Shown one piece after another: positions 1 to 10,041 of a DNA stretch of 64,000 nucleotides. Source of the DNA: Tanytarsus gracilentus (Eukaryota; Arthropoda; Insecta; Diptera; Chironomidae); assembly GCA_038502055.1 (NCBI GenBank), contig JAXRKN010000041.1:87001-151000 (forward strand), given 5' to 3'. The notes beneath the pieces were generated by a model. That model made no database searches. It was not told the DNA's origin and saw only the letters and a program-made list of their open reading frames with translations. Within the stretch, counting starts at the first letter, position 1. Each line of letters opens with the position of its first letter. The position numbers were made by a program, and so were the translations under genes.

Positions 1-211
1 CACTAATGTCCATTTTTTCAGAACTATGGCTTCATGTATGTCGTTGAACTCGTCATTGCATCAGGAATCGCTTGACACTGACGATTTTTGAGGCATGTCC
101 ACTATGGACGGCCAGGAGTGCCACTAATGTCCATTTTTCAGAAGTATGGGGTACTAATCTAAGACAGCGGAGCTATTGGAAATGGCAACGCCGTTTGCAG
201 ACCCATCTTGT
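1..211. repeat. Right half of a long-TIR / tandem-unit element, cut by the window edge
   Basis: The sequence up to about 211 matches the right half of the element at 58110-58860, including the same outer end (ACCCATCTTGT) and the same adjoining stretch about a disrupted start/stop-free GC-richer block. Inside, a unit of about 121 bp beginning CACTAATGTCCATTTTT is repeated (starts near 1 and 122). The left half would lie outside the window. No coding capacity is seen. It is a dispersed DNA repeat; the superfamily was not determined. Confidence 0.75.
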
Positions 212-245
212 CTTTCCTAGTATTTTAAATTTTTTATAAAAAAAT

Positions 246-412
246 CCTGCGTGAGATATGAAAACAGTTGGGGCCGTAAATTTAAATAAAAGTATACTTT
301 TTGTATATAATTGTCTATTGAAAATACGTTGGGCCGAGATTTAAATTTTATTTTAATGAGGATTTTTGAATTTTAATGGTAACATTAGGGCATGTCCCAG
401 GAATGTCTCAGG
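246..412. mobile_element. MITE copy 1 (CCTGCGTGRGACATG family)
   Basis: This is a degraded member of the family also found at 15782-15943 and 20282-20362. The left end CCTGCGTGAGATATG and the right end CATGTCCCAGGAATGTCTCAGG correspond to the family inverted ends; the right end carries an 11-bp duplication. The interior shares AGTATACTTTTTGTATA and the AATTTTAAYGGTAACATT block with the copy at 15782. The flanks TAAAAAAAT and TAAAAAAT look like an eroded target duplication. It has no coding capacity. Confidence 0.75.
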
Positions 413-1370
413 TAAAAAATCAGCTTATTTTTGTTTTAAGAAACTAAAATTGGTTAAAAATCTGAACTTTAGTGCATGCACGTAAATAAAAATATATTTT
501 TGCAGCAAATCAAGACACAAACATTAATAGGATTTTATGTAGTCTGTAGATACCTATAGACTTAAGAAACAAGATTTAAGTAGCTTAAGATTTAACAACC
601 TACTTTTTTAAGCCATATAGTAAGCTGTGACTTTTTTAATTTTTTAAAAAATATTCTCTACAAAATTCTGAGTGAAATTGTTGAAAATATTATCTGCATT
701 GAATTAATTAAATACATTTATAAATGCATTTTAGAAGAAGAAATATGAAAAATATATAAAGGTATTTAAAAAAATGTATTTTTCGGTAACATTTTACAAT
801 TTCGGGGATCCCGGTCCCCGACTTTTCTTATCCCCGGGGAATTTAGGATCACTAATTTTACTACTTTCCCACACACTGGAAGTTTGAATTTTTTCATCTG
901 CTTTTTTGCGTCCGGTTCTTCATTAAACAGTGTCAATTTAACTTACTTATTAATTTCAAATAATCTTAACTTAAATATTATAGCCACGCCCTCAGAATTC
1001 TACGTAAGCTGATTAAAACTTTTATTATTTTTAAAAAAATAAATAAATATTAAAATTTCTCATTAGATCTTTTCTCAAAAATCTAATTGGACCATTATAT
1101 ATTACCACTTCGCGTAAAGTTAACCGTTAAAACATTTGTGTTCCTGAGTTCGGGTGAATTTAAAAAAATTCAAAGGGCACAAAATAAAAAACTTCTTCGA
1201 AAGTTAACAAAAAGATGCTACGAGAACTTTTAATAATAATATTATTTCGGATAAACAATTTCAAATCTTCGAGTCCGAACTAATCCATTTTCGAAAGAAA
1301 ATATTCAAAAACTATCCTGGAGCATAATTTTAATTGCAGTACAAATTATTTTAATCAGACGATTAAATTT
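413..1370. other. Intergenic, AT-rich; no gene seen
   Basis: No convincing exon was found. Two small pieces are notable. At 803-842 a GGGGATCCC/CCCCGGGGA-rich block resembles the ends of the hAT element at 14470-15463. At about 1262-1318, a stretch containing TTCGAAAGAAAATATTCAAA recurs at about 60446-60500. The stretch also holds the 3' flank of the arrestin gene on the minus strand. Confidence 0.5.
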
Positions 1371-3924
1371 TTACATATCACTTTCTAAATATTTTCTTTC
1401 ATGAATTTGAGCCTGAACAATTTTTTCTTGCTTTTCCTCCAGAGATTTTAACTCTAAATCTGAAGCACTGGAATCTGCCGATTTTTCAAATACGTTAACC
1501 TCATAATTGCAGGCGCTATATTGATTTTCAGTGCTTCTATGTGCCACAATTTTATTTTTTGTCTCGTTTTGCTTCAATAATTCAGTGTCTATTTTAAGGG
1601 CTTGCGGTTTTATTTGAATATCAGAAGGAATATTATTTTCTTTTTTTTCTTGGCATATATTTCCGAGGAAGAACGGCAACTTCAGACTAATGTCGCCTCC
1701 AATGGAGTTAAATGATAATTTAATTTTAGCATAATATGAAACATTAATAGCAAAGACATTTTTTTCTGTGTAATTTCCAGTACATCCTGACACGGATTTT
1801 TTTTCTTCGTTAGCATGAACAATTGTGTGATGTCGAAAAGGAAGTCTTCTGTGCTCATAAAATATGTTTTTCTCTTGAATACACGTTGTAGAAAAAAACT
1901 TATTATTTTGTGGCGTACTCGATGCAAGTTTAGAATTTAATGTTTCAAGGAAGGCATCGTGATGTATGCTGCTAAAGAGCGCACCTTCAACTGCAATCCA
2001 ATTTTTTGTGACACCTAATAGCATTTTATAAATTTTTTTCATATACAATTTCATAGTTATTGGTTATTAATTGCATCGGTAAAGTACGGCTGGCCAAAAT
2101 CTCAGATCATCCCAAATTTGCTACACTTTTAGACATATTTGCGACACTTCTTTAAAAAAATTCGACACCCTTTAGATTTTCAGATATCCTTCTTAAAAAT
2201 TTTTCTCAAAAACTAGCCGTACTTGACCAGGTTTTTAATTTAAAATTGATATTTCGAACTCCAAGTGATGTTTTTTCTACTCTGAGATTTTGGCTAGCAG
2301 TACTTTACCGACGCTTTTAATTCTAACCTTTTAATGGAAGTAAGGAGAATGTTCCATGGAATGACTGTAAAGGTGTAATGATTTCATTTACTTCGAATTC
2401 TGCTACAATATTCTTAAACTTCCCGTTTGAAAACATGCTAAAAAAACTTTTTTTAGTTAAAAAAAACTTAATTTTAATTACATACCACACATCAACAAAT
2501 TGAACAATAAAAATCTGTAAAAAATCATTAAAATTACTTATAGAAAATCGGCAATATTCATCACTTACCCTAATTTTTCGTACAATTTTTCTGCTATCAT
2601 TTCTTAAATCCAATGTAAGGTTAATATGTTCACCATGAGAAAAAATGTTTTTATTGAGCGAAGCTTTTAGATTTACTCTTCCTTCAGTCCATAAAAATGG
2701 TTTTTCCATTTGAATTGAAGGACCCTTATTTGAAATAAATTTTTATTCAATTTTTAATGAATTTTGTCCAAAATTAAATTTTAAAATAATTATAATAAAC
2801 GTGAATTTAACTAAAAAAAGTCACTTACTTGTGTGCACTCAATCCCAATTTCTGATTTAGATTTATTTTGTTCAGGTTGTAGACTAGTTTTTGTTGAACT
2901 GTTTGCTTTCCTTTGAATTATCAAGCTTGTTTGTTTAATTAATTTTCTCGCCTTCGGAGATAACAATTTCATACGGAGCCTTGGCATTGAAGACTCGTGG
3001 TTTTGATCAAAAAAATTTGTTTTAAAAAAATCTGATTCTACGTGAAATTTGTGGACCATCCGCACACCTAATCTAACATTATATCGTTTTTGAGTTTTCT
3101 CATCAACTATATCATTGTTTGAAACTGCATATACTCTCACATCATAACTAGTGCCTATAGGAGTTCCAGTGTACCGTTTAGCCGGAAGAAGTTGCACTGA
3201 TGCAGGAATCTCTTTTTCAATCTCAATTGTAAATGGAATAGCATTCGACCCTAGTCTTTCAATTAAAATTTCCTTTAAAAATATGTAAAAAATTGAAAAT
3301 AAATTTTTTAAATTATTCTTTTGATGTTTGAATAGATACAGACTTGGAGTGTTGATAATTTTTGTTCCATCATGATCGGAGGGCATATTTGAATAAGAGC
3401 AATAATAATCTCATTGCAAAATTTCAATCCCATAACTTCTTCATCTTCACGACCATATCTATATAAGTGTGCATTTTGTAAGAATTTGTTTGATTTTTTT
3501 TTTCAATTTTACTCCACCTAAACGTCAATGTTAGCTGACAATAAACTTTTTGAGACATATCTATGACTTTTGGGTCTATGTACACAATTCCAGAGATTAT
3601 TGAAGAATTTTCTTGATTAATTTCTATTTCCCTCGAGCCTAAATAAAGTGTAAGGAGTTGATTTGATGATGCTTTTTTGAACACTCTATAGTTAAAAAAT
3701 AAAACTATGTACAGTAGTGTTCGATGTAGCTGTTTTAAAAAGTTCTTACTTCTGTGATTCGAAATGAGAGTCTTGACTTTGAGAGTTTAATCTGTTTTGT
3801 GAAAAAAAATCATGTTTTATTAAATTTTTTCACTTGGAAATCTGTATACTTGTTAGATGTAATTTACTAACTTTGAACTTTGAAGGCTGGCGGAAAGCTC
3901 TTGAATTTTTTCCTCGTCGTTCAT
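1371..3924 (-). CDS. Arrestin-family protein, divergent
   Basis: Arrestins bind activated, phosphorylated GPCRs at the plasma membrane and switch off or redirect signalling. The family is recognised from conserved blocks: VFKKASSN..LTLYLGSRE near the N-terminus, RYGREDEEVMGLKF (finger-loop region), KPFLWTEGRVNLKASL at the start of the C-domain, VQFVDVCMFSNGKFK, TKNWIAVEGALF, and NVFAINVSYYAKIKL..GGDISLKLPF near the end. The start ATG at 3924 opens MNDEEKIQEL. It is joined through donors GTTAGT and GTAAGA and a small exon at about 3752-3796 to the body. A 29-nt micro-exon at 2486-2514 is needed to restore the family alignment. Introns are about 50-310 bp; the largest holds a foldback element. 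The C-terminal tail is long and acidic, and lacks a recognisable clathrin/AP2 tail of the usual arrestin type. The sequence is clearly more diverged than a typical visual arrestin, so it may be a paralogue with a specialised role. Family is certain; subfamily is not. Confidence 0.85.
2076..2310. mobile_element. Foldback element in an arrestin intron
   Basis: The ends are inverted: CGGTAAAGTACGGCTGGCCA on the left and, on the other strand, CGGTAAAGTACTGCTAGCCA on the right, continuing AAAATCTCAGA in both arms. The 235-bp element sits wholly inside the intron 2015-2327. No clear target duplication was found. Confidence 0.65.
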
Positions 3925-5438
3925 CCTCGTCGTTTCTTGTAATTTATGAGTAAAGTTTTTAAAGATGCAAATTTCTTATTTTGAAAATTACAACTTTGAG
4001 CATAAAGGTAAATAGAAAATTACAAAAAACATTAAATAATTGAACTGAACTTTTTGCCTGCACTGGGAAATTAGATGAATTTTCACAAAACTAACAGAGT
4101 TTAAAAAAATAGGACTTTTTCCTGTTGGAAAGTTGTGCACATGCCTGGAAAGTGCTTTTACGTATATAATCGAGGGGGTATTCAGAACATTTTCAATTTT
4201 GTAGTGAACGGTCGCTACTGTCGGGCAAACCGGTTTTTGTTAGGTAAAATTAAGCGTTCGTCACATCCGGCAAATGCTCTGCATAGCGGTTATTGTTACG
4301 AGAAATGAACGCATATTTGCAAGAGTTGTGTCTCCATGCTGGATGTTCATATCGATTTATTTATTTATCTACGAAGAAGAGTGGTTTGATCACTAGGACG
4401 TTTTCTCAAGACCACTACGGCGATTTTTTTTAATTGCACTATGGATATTGAACGATTTTGGCACTAAATTGAATTTCATGATTTAAAACAGAAGATCAAT
4501 TAGCCAAGACCAACATGCTTAACTGAAAAATTTAGATTCAGCATGTGCAGATATGTAAAATAAATTAAAAATTCAGTAAAATCACGACTTTTTAAAATAC
4601 AAATTGCCCTGGACGATTAAACATATTGGAAAAGATTCCGATAACGTTAAAAATCTCCATTTGAAATTTAAAATTTACTTCAATTCAGAGAATATTTGAA
4701 ACTTTTTTAACAATAGTTTTAACCAGGGGGTGGGAAGCTCGCAGGTACTGAGCTTCCCCACCCCTAGTTTTAACTGGATATTAATAAAGCCAATAGATTT
4801 TTTTGTAATTTCTACCCTAAGGGGAAAACATCTGAACCGTCTGAACCGCCATTGTTGACGATATGAAATTATGAAAGCGTATTCAATCTCTAAAGTCTCT
4901 TTAAAATCTGGATTAGTTTTTTTTTCGAAAATGGATAAGCCAAAAATCTGTCAACAAAGAAACGAATGTTCGAAATTTTTCAGCGTGAGTAATTTTAAAT
5001 TACTAATTTATGTCTACTCAAATTTTTAAGGAAGCCTAACTAATTTAATATTTAATGTGAAACACTAATTTGAATAATGATTAGGATTTTTAAAAATAAA
5101 AATAATTTCACGTTTTTAGCAGGGTGACGAGAACTCAATTTTAGAGTCAATTTTAGGAACCACATTGTTTCACAATAAAAAAAATCCGGCAAATGTTGGC
5201 AAATCCGGCAGTTCGTTTGAATAATCCCTTGCATATAATTTAGTATTTTGGAATAAGAAAATTGCATTGAAGCAAAGCTTTTCCTTTCACAAAAGTTGTA
5301 TTTGTTATATAGATTTTTAGCAATTTTTAAATTCTATTCAAAATAATTTAAGCGTTTATAAAAAACCTCTTTGTAAGATTGTTTTATTAAGCAAAATACA
5401 TGAAATGAAAAAGATGACAAGCAAGAAAAAAAATAATT
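3925..5438. other. Intergenic between arrestin and DSS1; no gene seen
   Basis: No exon could be supported. The stretch around 4180-4380 is somewhat less AT-rich and could be an untranslated exon or promoter, but nothing decides this. A small hairpin insert lies at 4724-4766. Confidence 0.4.
4724..4766. mobile_element. 43-bp hairpin insert with 8-bp target duplication
   Basis: The left arm CAGGGGGTGGGAAGCTC is the near-complement of the right arm GAGCTTCCCCACCCCTA, with a loop of about 9 bp. Direct repeats GTTTTAAC at 4716-4723 and 4767-4774 flank it exactly. An 8-bp duplication and C/TAGGGG ends fit a hAT-type element reduced to its terminal repeats. Confidence 0.7.
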
Positions 5439-5720
5439 TTATTTTTTCATCTGCTGCTTTAGCTGTTCATTAAAATCATCAATATTATCCAGATTATCAT
5501 CATCCCAGTTATCCTCCCATACACTTAGCAGCTCTTCTTCGTCTCCTCCGCCCTCAATCCAGTCTGGAATTTAAAATTTAGCACAAAATAAAATATTGCA
5601 TATCATCGTTCAATTTAAAAATCCGTTTAAATTACCTTCGGCAGGAAATTCTTCAAATTCGTCATCTTCTTCCAGGAGACCCAAATCAATTTTTGACTTT
5701 TCTTTATCTTTATCGGCCAT
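5439..5720 (-). CDS. Sem1: DSS1/Sem1, 26S proteasome lid subunit
   Basis: This very small acidic protein belongs to the proteasome lid, and in animals also binds BRCA2 and the TREX-2 complex. It is encoded in two exons, about 5636-5720 and 5439-5563, joined through a GTAATT donor and a TTCCAG acceptor. It reads MADKDKEKSKIDLGLLEEDD, then an EFEEFPAEDW motif, and ends in a lysine-rich NEQLKQQMKK tail. The two acidic Trp-containing segments (around DEFEEFPAEDW and WEDNWDDD) are the family signature, and the length of about 69 residues is normal. It is divergent from RPC4, with 169 bp between the two start codons. Confidence 0.93.
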
Positions 5721-5889
5721 TGTTTGTGTGTGAAAACAAATTTCAAGATTGTAAATGCTCTTCGAAAATCAAGAAATGATTTCACCGTGAAACTTTTATG
5801 CCCGAAAACCTTTTTTTGTTGAATCGTTCGAAATAAAAAGGGTTTAATATACATGTAGGTTTTAATATACATTGGAAAACGAAAAAAAC
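5721..5889. promoter_or_regulatory. Probable shared promoter, Sem1 / RPC4
   Basis: The 169 bp between the divergent start codons must contain both 5' UTRs and both promoters. No TATA box stands out. This is inferred from geometry only. Confidence 0.5.
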
Positions 5890-7148
5890 ATGTCACAGAG
5901 GAAGAATGAGTTAAATAACGCAAACTCACAGCGCCTCGAGAAGCTTTTTTCATCGAATCGTGATTTGACACTTAGTAGTAGTAGCAAGAGTAGTCAAAGA
6001 TCACAACCAGCAAATAATAAAAAAAGCGTTGCTCCGAACCTAAACGTTTCAAGAGCTACAAGGAGTAAGGATGCGTAAGAATATTTTTTGCATTCATTTT
6101 ATTACATTCAGTTCAAGTTTATAATTTTCAGAGATAGCGATAAGTTAGTTGCAAAGAAGGACGATATAAGGCAAAGGCGAAATAGGGAGGAAAAGTCTTT
6201 AACGAAGAAGGGAAAAAACTATATTCAATCTTTTGGCTTCCTCTCCGAGGGAATAGCTCATCACAATAGTCAGCGGAAATATGGTAAAAATTGAGAGAGA
6301 AAACTAAATACGTTTTTATATTATATTTGTATTTTATAAGAACCATCTAGAGACGTAGCACGTGAAAATGGCAGTGAGAGCATTGCACGGCCTAAAATCA
6401 TAAAACAAGAAGAGTTTTTGACAACAAAGAATGATTTCGAAAGTGAACAAATTCTCGCAAATCTCATTGGCGACGATGAAGGAGATTGCAAAAGTATCCA
6501 AAAAAATGCAAACGTTCCTGTTAAAATTAAAAAATGTAAGAAATCTATATATCTAACTGCAAAAAAAATTATAATTACAATTTTCTTAAGATGTCGCAAA
6601 ATCAGAAGATATTAAAATCAAACAGGAGCCAAGTGATGGCAATGAGTTTGACAACCATCGAAATTACGAGTTTCCAAGTAATGACTTGATGATTTTCCAA
6701 TTTCCCGATACTCTTCCCGGGAAGACAATGCGAGAGGACGAAGAAGATAATGAGGTAAATTACACAAAAAAATATCAAAACCCACTCGTGAAAATTCTAT
6801 GCAATTTAATTTTTTTTTAATTTTGTTCAGGATATCGACGAAAAGTCCACAATTTCTTCAAATTTACTAGTGAACTCTAAAATGCCTAAACTTTATTCTC
6901 TGCCAAATGTCGATGAAGGACTAATTGGAAAGGTCGTTCGATTTAGATCAGGAACAACAAAATTTATGCTCGGCGATACAATTTACAACATAGAACGTGG
7001 AGTCTCTTCAGAATTTCAACAGAACGTGGTGGTTATTGATCCAAGTCTTGAAGAACGAAGCACAAATATATATAATCTTGGTCCTATTAAGGCCAAATAC
7101 GTATGCTCTCCTGATTGGAAGTGGCTTTTTCAAAAAGTGTCCGAGTAA
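5890..7148 (+). CDS. Polr3D: RNA polymerase III subunit RPC4 (POLR3D)
   Basis: RPC4 pairs with RPC5 in the TFIIF-like module of RNA polymerase III, which acts in termination and reinitiation on tRNA and 5S genes. The ATG at 5890 (MSQRKNELNN) is the first in-frame start. At least five exons are joined by introns of about 50-60 bp. The N-terminal half is basic and serine-rich, with KKGKNYIQSFGFLSEG, a block typical of the family, followed by acidic stretches with IKQE(P/E) motifs that look like SUMO-type sites. The C-terminal domain (about 6870-7148) carries GLIGKVVRFRSGTTKFMLGD and ends KAKYVCSPDWKWLFQK, matching the conserved RPC4 C-terminus. It is convergent with mS26, with only 39 bp between the two stop codons. 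Confidence 0.88.
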
Positions 7149-7187
7149 TTGCCAACTATTAAACTTTATTTCAATCATATTGAAAAT

Positions 7188-7912
7188 TTATTTTTCACTT
7201 TTTTCCATTGCAAAGTAAGGCTTTCCTCTGGAATCAATGCAAGAGTCGAAACTGACAGGATTAGCCAAAGCGTGCTCAATTGACTGATCAAGAAGATCTC
7301 TTGTAATGAATGACTTTGACTCTTCATCAATTTTTTTGATTTTTTCGCTTAAAATGTTGAATCTTTCATTGTTGACTTCCTTCTGTCTTTCTAGACTCAA
7401 TATAATTTGCTCCTTGCGCTCCTCCTTCACCGCAATAATTCGTTGCTGTCTCATTTGTGCAATTTCAGAGTTCCATTGTCGATTGATTTCAATCTCATTT
7501 GTTATATCTTCTGCTGACGGTCCCTCTAAAGCTACTTTCTGCTGCTTTGCGACAACTTCTTGGATTAAAAATCTTCGAAGGCTATTTATTTGTGTTCTAT
7601 ATGTAAAAATTTAATTACTTTTTTAATAGAAAAATTACTATGAAATGCAGTTTCTGCATACTTATAATTTTGATTTACACGTAGCCACTCCGTTGCTTCG
7701 TCTTTCTCCATTATTACCCTAAAAGTTTTAGTTTAAATTTTCTATTTTTGGAATTTTCAAATTACCAATTACCGTGTTGGAACTCGATAAAGTTTGCTCG
7801 GCGCTGTCGGAATCCATCTTGGTTTTCTCTTGTAACGAACAAATTGTAAGTTGATCCTTTGCAGTGAACTTCCAAGAGTTTGAGCAATATTTGAAAAATA
7901 ACTTTGAATCAT
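7188..7912 (-). CDS. mRpS26: Mitochondrial small-subunit ribosomal protein mS26
   Basis: This is a metazoan-specific component of the mitochondrial 28S ribosomal subunit. The start at 7912 gives MIQSYFSNIAQTLGSSLQRI, a plausible mitochondrial targeting peptide, followed by RYKRKPRWIPTAPSKL, the basic N-terminal block characteristic of mS26. The rest is a long charged helix (MRQQRIIAVKEERKEQIILS..) and a C-terminus containing IDSRGKPYF. Three exons are separated by introns of about 60-70 bp. It is divergent from the ZAD zinc-finger gene, with 142 bp between start codons. Confidence 0.85.
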
Positions 7913-8054
7913 GCTTTTATTTTATTTTAGTGTGTATGTGTTTTTCAATGTTTTCCAACAAATAAAACGGGTATATGAGTCGAACTAGAAAGTTCCTAAC
8001 CCCGTAAAGTTGTTGTTTACAAATTTGTGAATTTTGGAGAGAAAAAAAAATAAA
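7913..8054. promoter_or_regulatory. Probable shared promoter, mRpS26 / ZAD zinc-finger gene
   Basis: A 142-bp gap separates two divergent start codons, so both promoters lie here or overlap the 5' ends. No recognisable core element was identified. Confidence 0.45.
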
Positions 8055-9888
8055 ATGTCTATAGTATTATGCAGAATTTGCATGGAAGCAGTTGGTGGTA
8101 CGTCAATGCCCCTGTTTAATATGAAAAATAACAAGACTGAAATTTGTTTGACTTACGAGAAAATAACAAATCTTAATGTATGTATAAAAAAATAAATAAC
8201 GTTTTTTAAAAATTTTGGTAAATTTTAAAATTTACTATTAAGGTCAATCGAGACGATGAACTGCCAAAAGAATGCTGCTTTCCCTGTGTCGCTGAGCTTA
8301 ATAAATCTTTAGCTTTTAGAAAAAAATGTCTGCTTACATATAGAACTCTAAAAGAATTTTATAAAATGAACGATGACGACGGGAGGGAAATTGAAATCTT
8401 GCATGGAGTTAATCATCCTATTGAAGAAGAAATTGATGCATCAAAAAATGCACAGTCACATCTAATTGAACTACCATCTATAACACAAGAAGAAGATGCT
8501 AGCGAAAGAAGAGACGAGACCTCCGAAGAGGGTGTAGTTTTAGTTTACTGTATCAATGAATCGGCTGAAGAAGTAGATCCGCTAGTTAAAAACACTTACA
8601 AGTGCTCAATTTGTGCGATGGAATTTGTTCGAAAGAAAAATTTTGAAAATCACTATCAAAAATATCATGAACAGGACACAGATGTTGAGACTAAGCAAAT
8701 CCGGCTTCATTTGACAAAAAAAGAAAAAAGTCATGAGGATTTGAAGGAGAAATTAAAAGAAAATCCAAATGCAACAACCTGCAAGCACTGTCACGCTCTC
8801 TTTCTGAATGAGAAGTCTATGAAAATTCACGAGAGACGAAAAAATTGTCAACAAAAAGTGTTTGAGTGCAAAGTTGCCCACTGCAAAAAAGTATTTAATG
8901 ATGAAAATCTATTTCAACAGCACATTTTGAATCATGAAACAAAAAGTGAAATTATTGTTGATGAAACGAAAAAGTACAAATGTCCGTATGAAAGCTGCAC
9001 AAAAAGCTTCAACATGTTGTCAACATTAAAAGATCATCAACGAACACACGATCAAACCAAGCCATATATTTGCAGCATATGTTATAGAGGATTTAGTCAA
9101 AATACCAACTTGAAACAACACCTTCGCCGTCACAATTCAATCAAGCCATTCAAATGTACATGGGACACGGGTACATGTACAAAATCTTTTGTGAGCAAAG
9201 GTATGATATTCATAAATTTTTATTAATTATTAATCCTATCTAATGCATTACATAGGTGAATTAGAAAGCCATTTGAGAAAACATTCTGGTGACCATCCGT
9301 TTGCGTGCGAAAGGTAATACAAAAATATTTATTTCATATATAGCTTTTAATAATTTAAAGCCTAAATGAAAACTTAAACGAACTTAAATCTCACTTTTTT
9401 ATATTCAAAATTGTTTTATTTTAGCTGCAACTCTAAATTTACTACATCTAGCTCACTTTTGAAGCACAAAAGAATTCATTCCGGTGAAAAGCCATATGCC
9501 TGTGAATTTTGTCCTATGCGTTTTACTGCCCTAGGAACCCTGAAAAATCATCAAAAAACTCATACTGGAGAAAGACCGGTAACTATTAATCATAATTGTA
9601 AAAAAATGCAACCCAAATGTTTTTTTAGCACGCCTGTCAGTATTGCGACAAAAAATTTGCTCAAAAGTCCGATATGACATCGCACGAAAGGACACACACG
9701 CAGTAAGAATAATATATATATATCTTTGATTAACTTTTCAAATTATAGTTATTAAAAATAATCCGTTTTTCAGAAGTAGACCATATGCTTGTAAAACTTG
9801 TAACATGAGTTTTCATCAAAATGGAACTCTCAAGACTCACATGAAAATACACTCTAAACTATCTAGTGATAAAAATAAATCAATTTGA
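8055..9888 (+). CDS. ZAD-domain C2H2 zinc-finger protein
   Basis: The N-terminus MSIVLCRICMEAVGG, with a second pair CCFPCVAEL about 65 residues on, forms the four-cysteine ZAD. This is an arthropod-specific dimerisation domain that precedes zinc-finger arrays. An acidic linker follows, then about ten C2H2 fingers (for example YICSICYRGFSQNTNLKQHLRRH and YACEFCPMRFTALG), several joined by TGEKP-type linkers. Later fingers are split across introns of about 50-110 bp (donors near 9200, 9315, 9579, 9702). The first intron follows the codons NLN near 8178. Such proteins are sequence-specific nuclear DNA-binding proteins, but the family expands lineage by lineage and I cannot assign an orthologue. 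It is convergent with the TRMT9B-like gene, with about 150 bp between stops. Confidence 0.9.
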
Positions 9889-10041
9889 TATTTCTAAACT
9901 CGAAATTTTATTCATACACGTTTTTTGAGTAATTAAATTTTTAAAGGTTTGGATTAGGACATAGAACATATGCTCTTATATTTTATAATTTACATAAAAG
10001 TACCAAAAGAGAAAAGTTAGTAAAATTTCAAACCTAATAAT

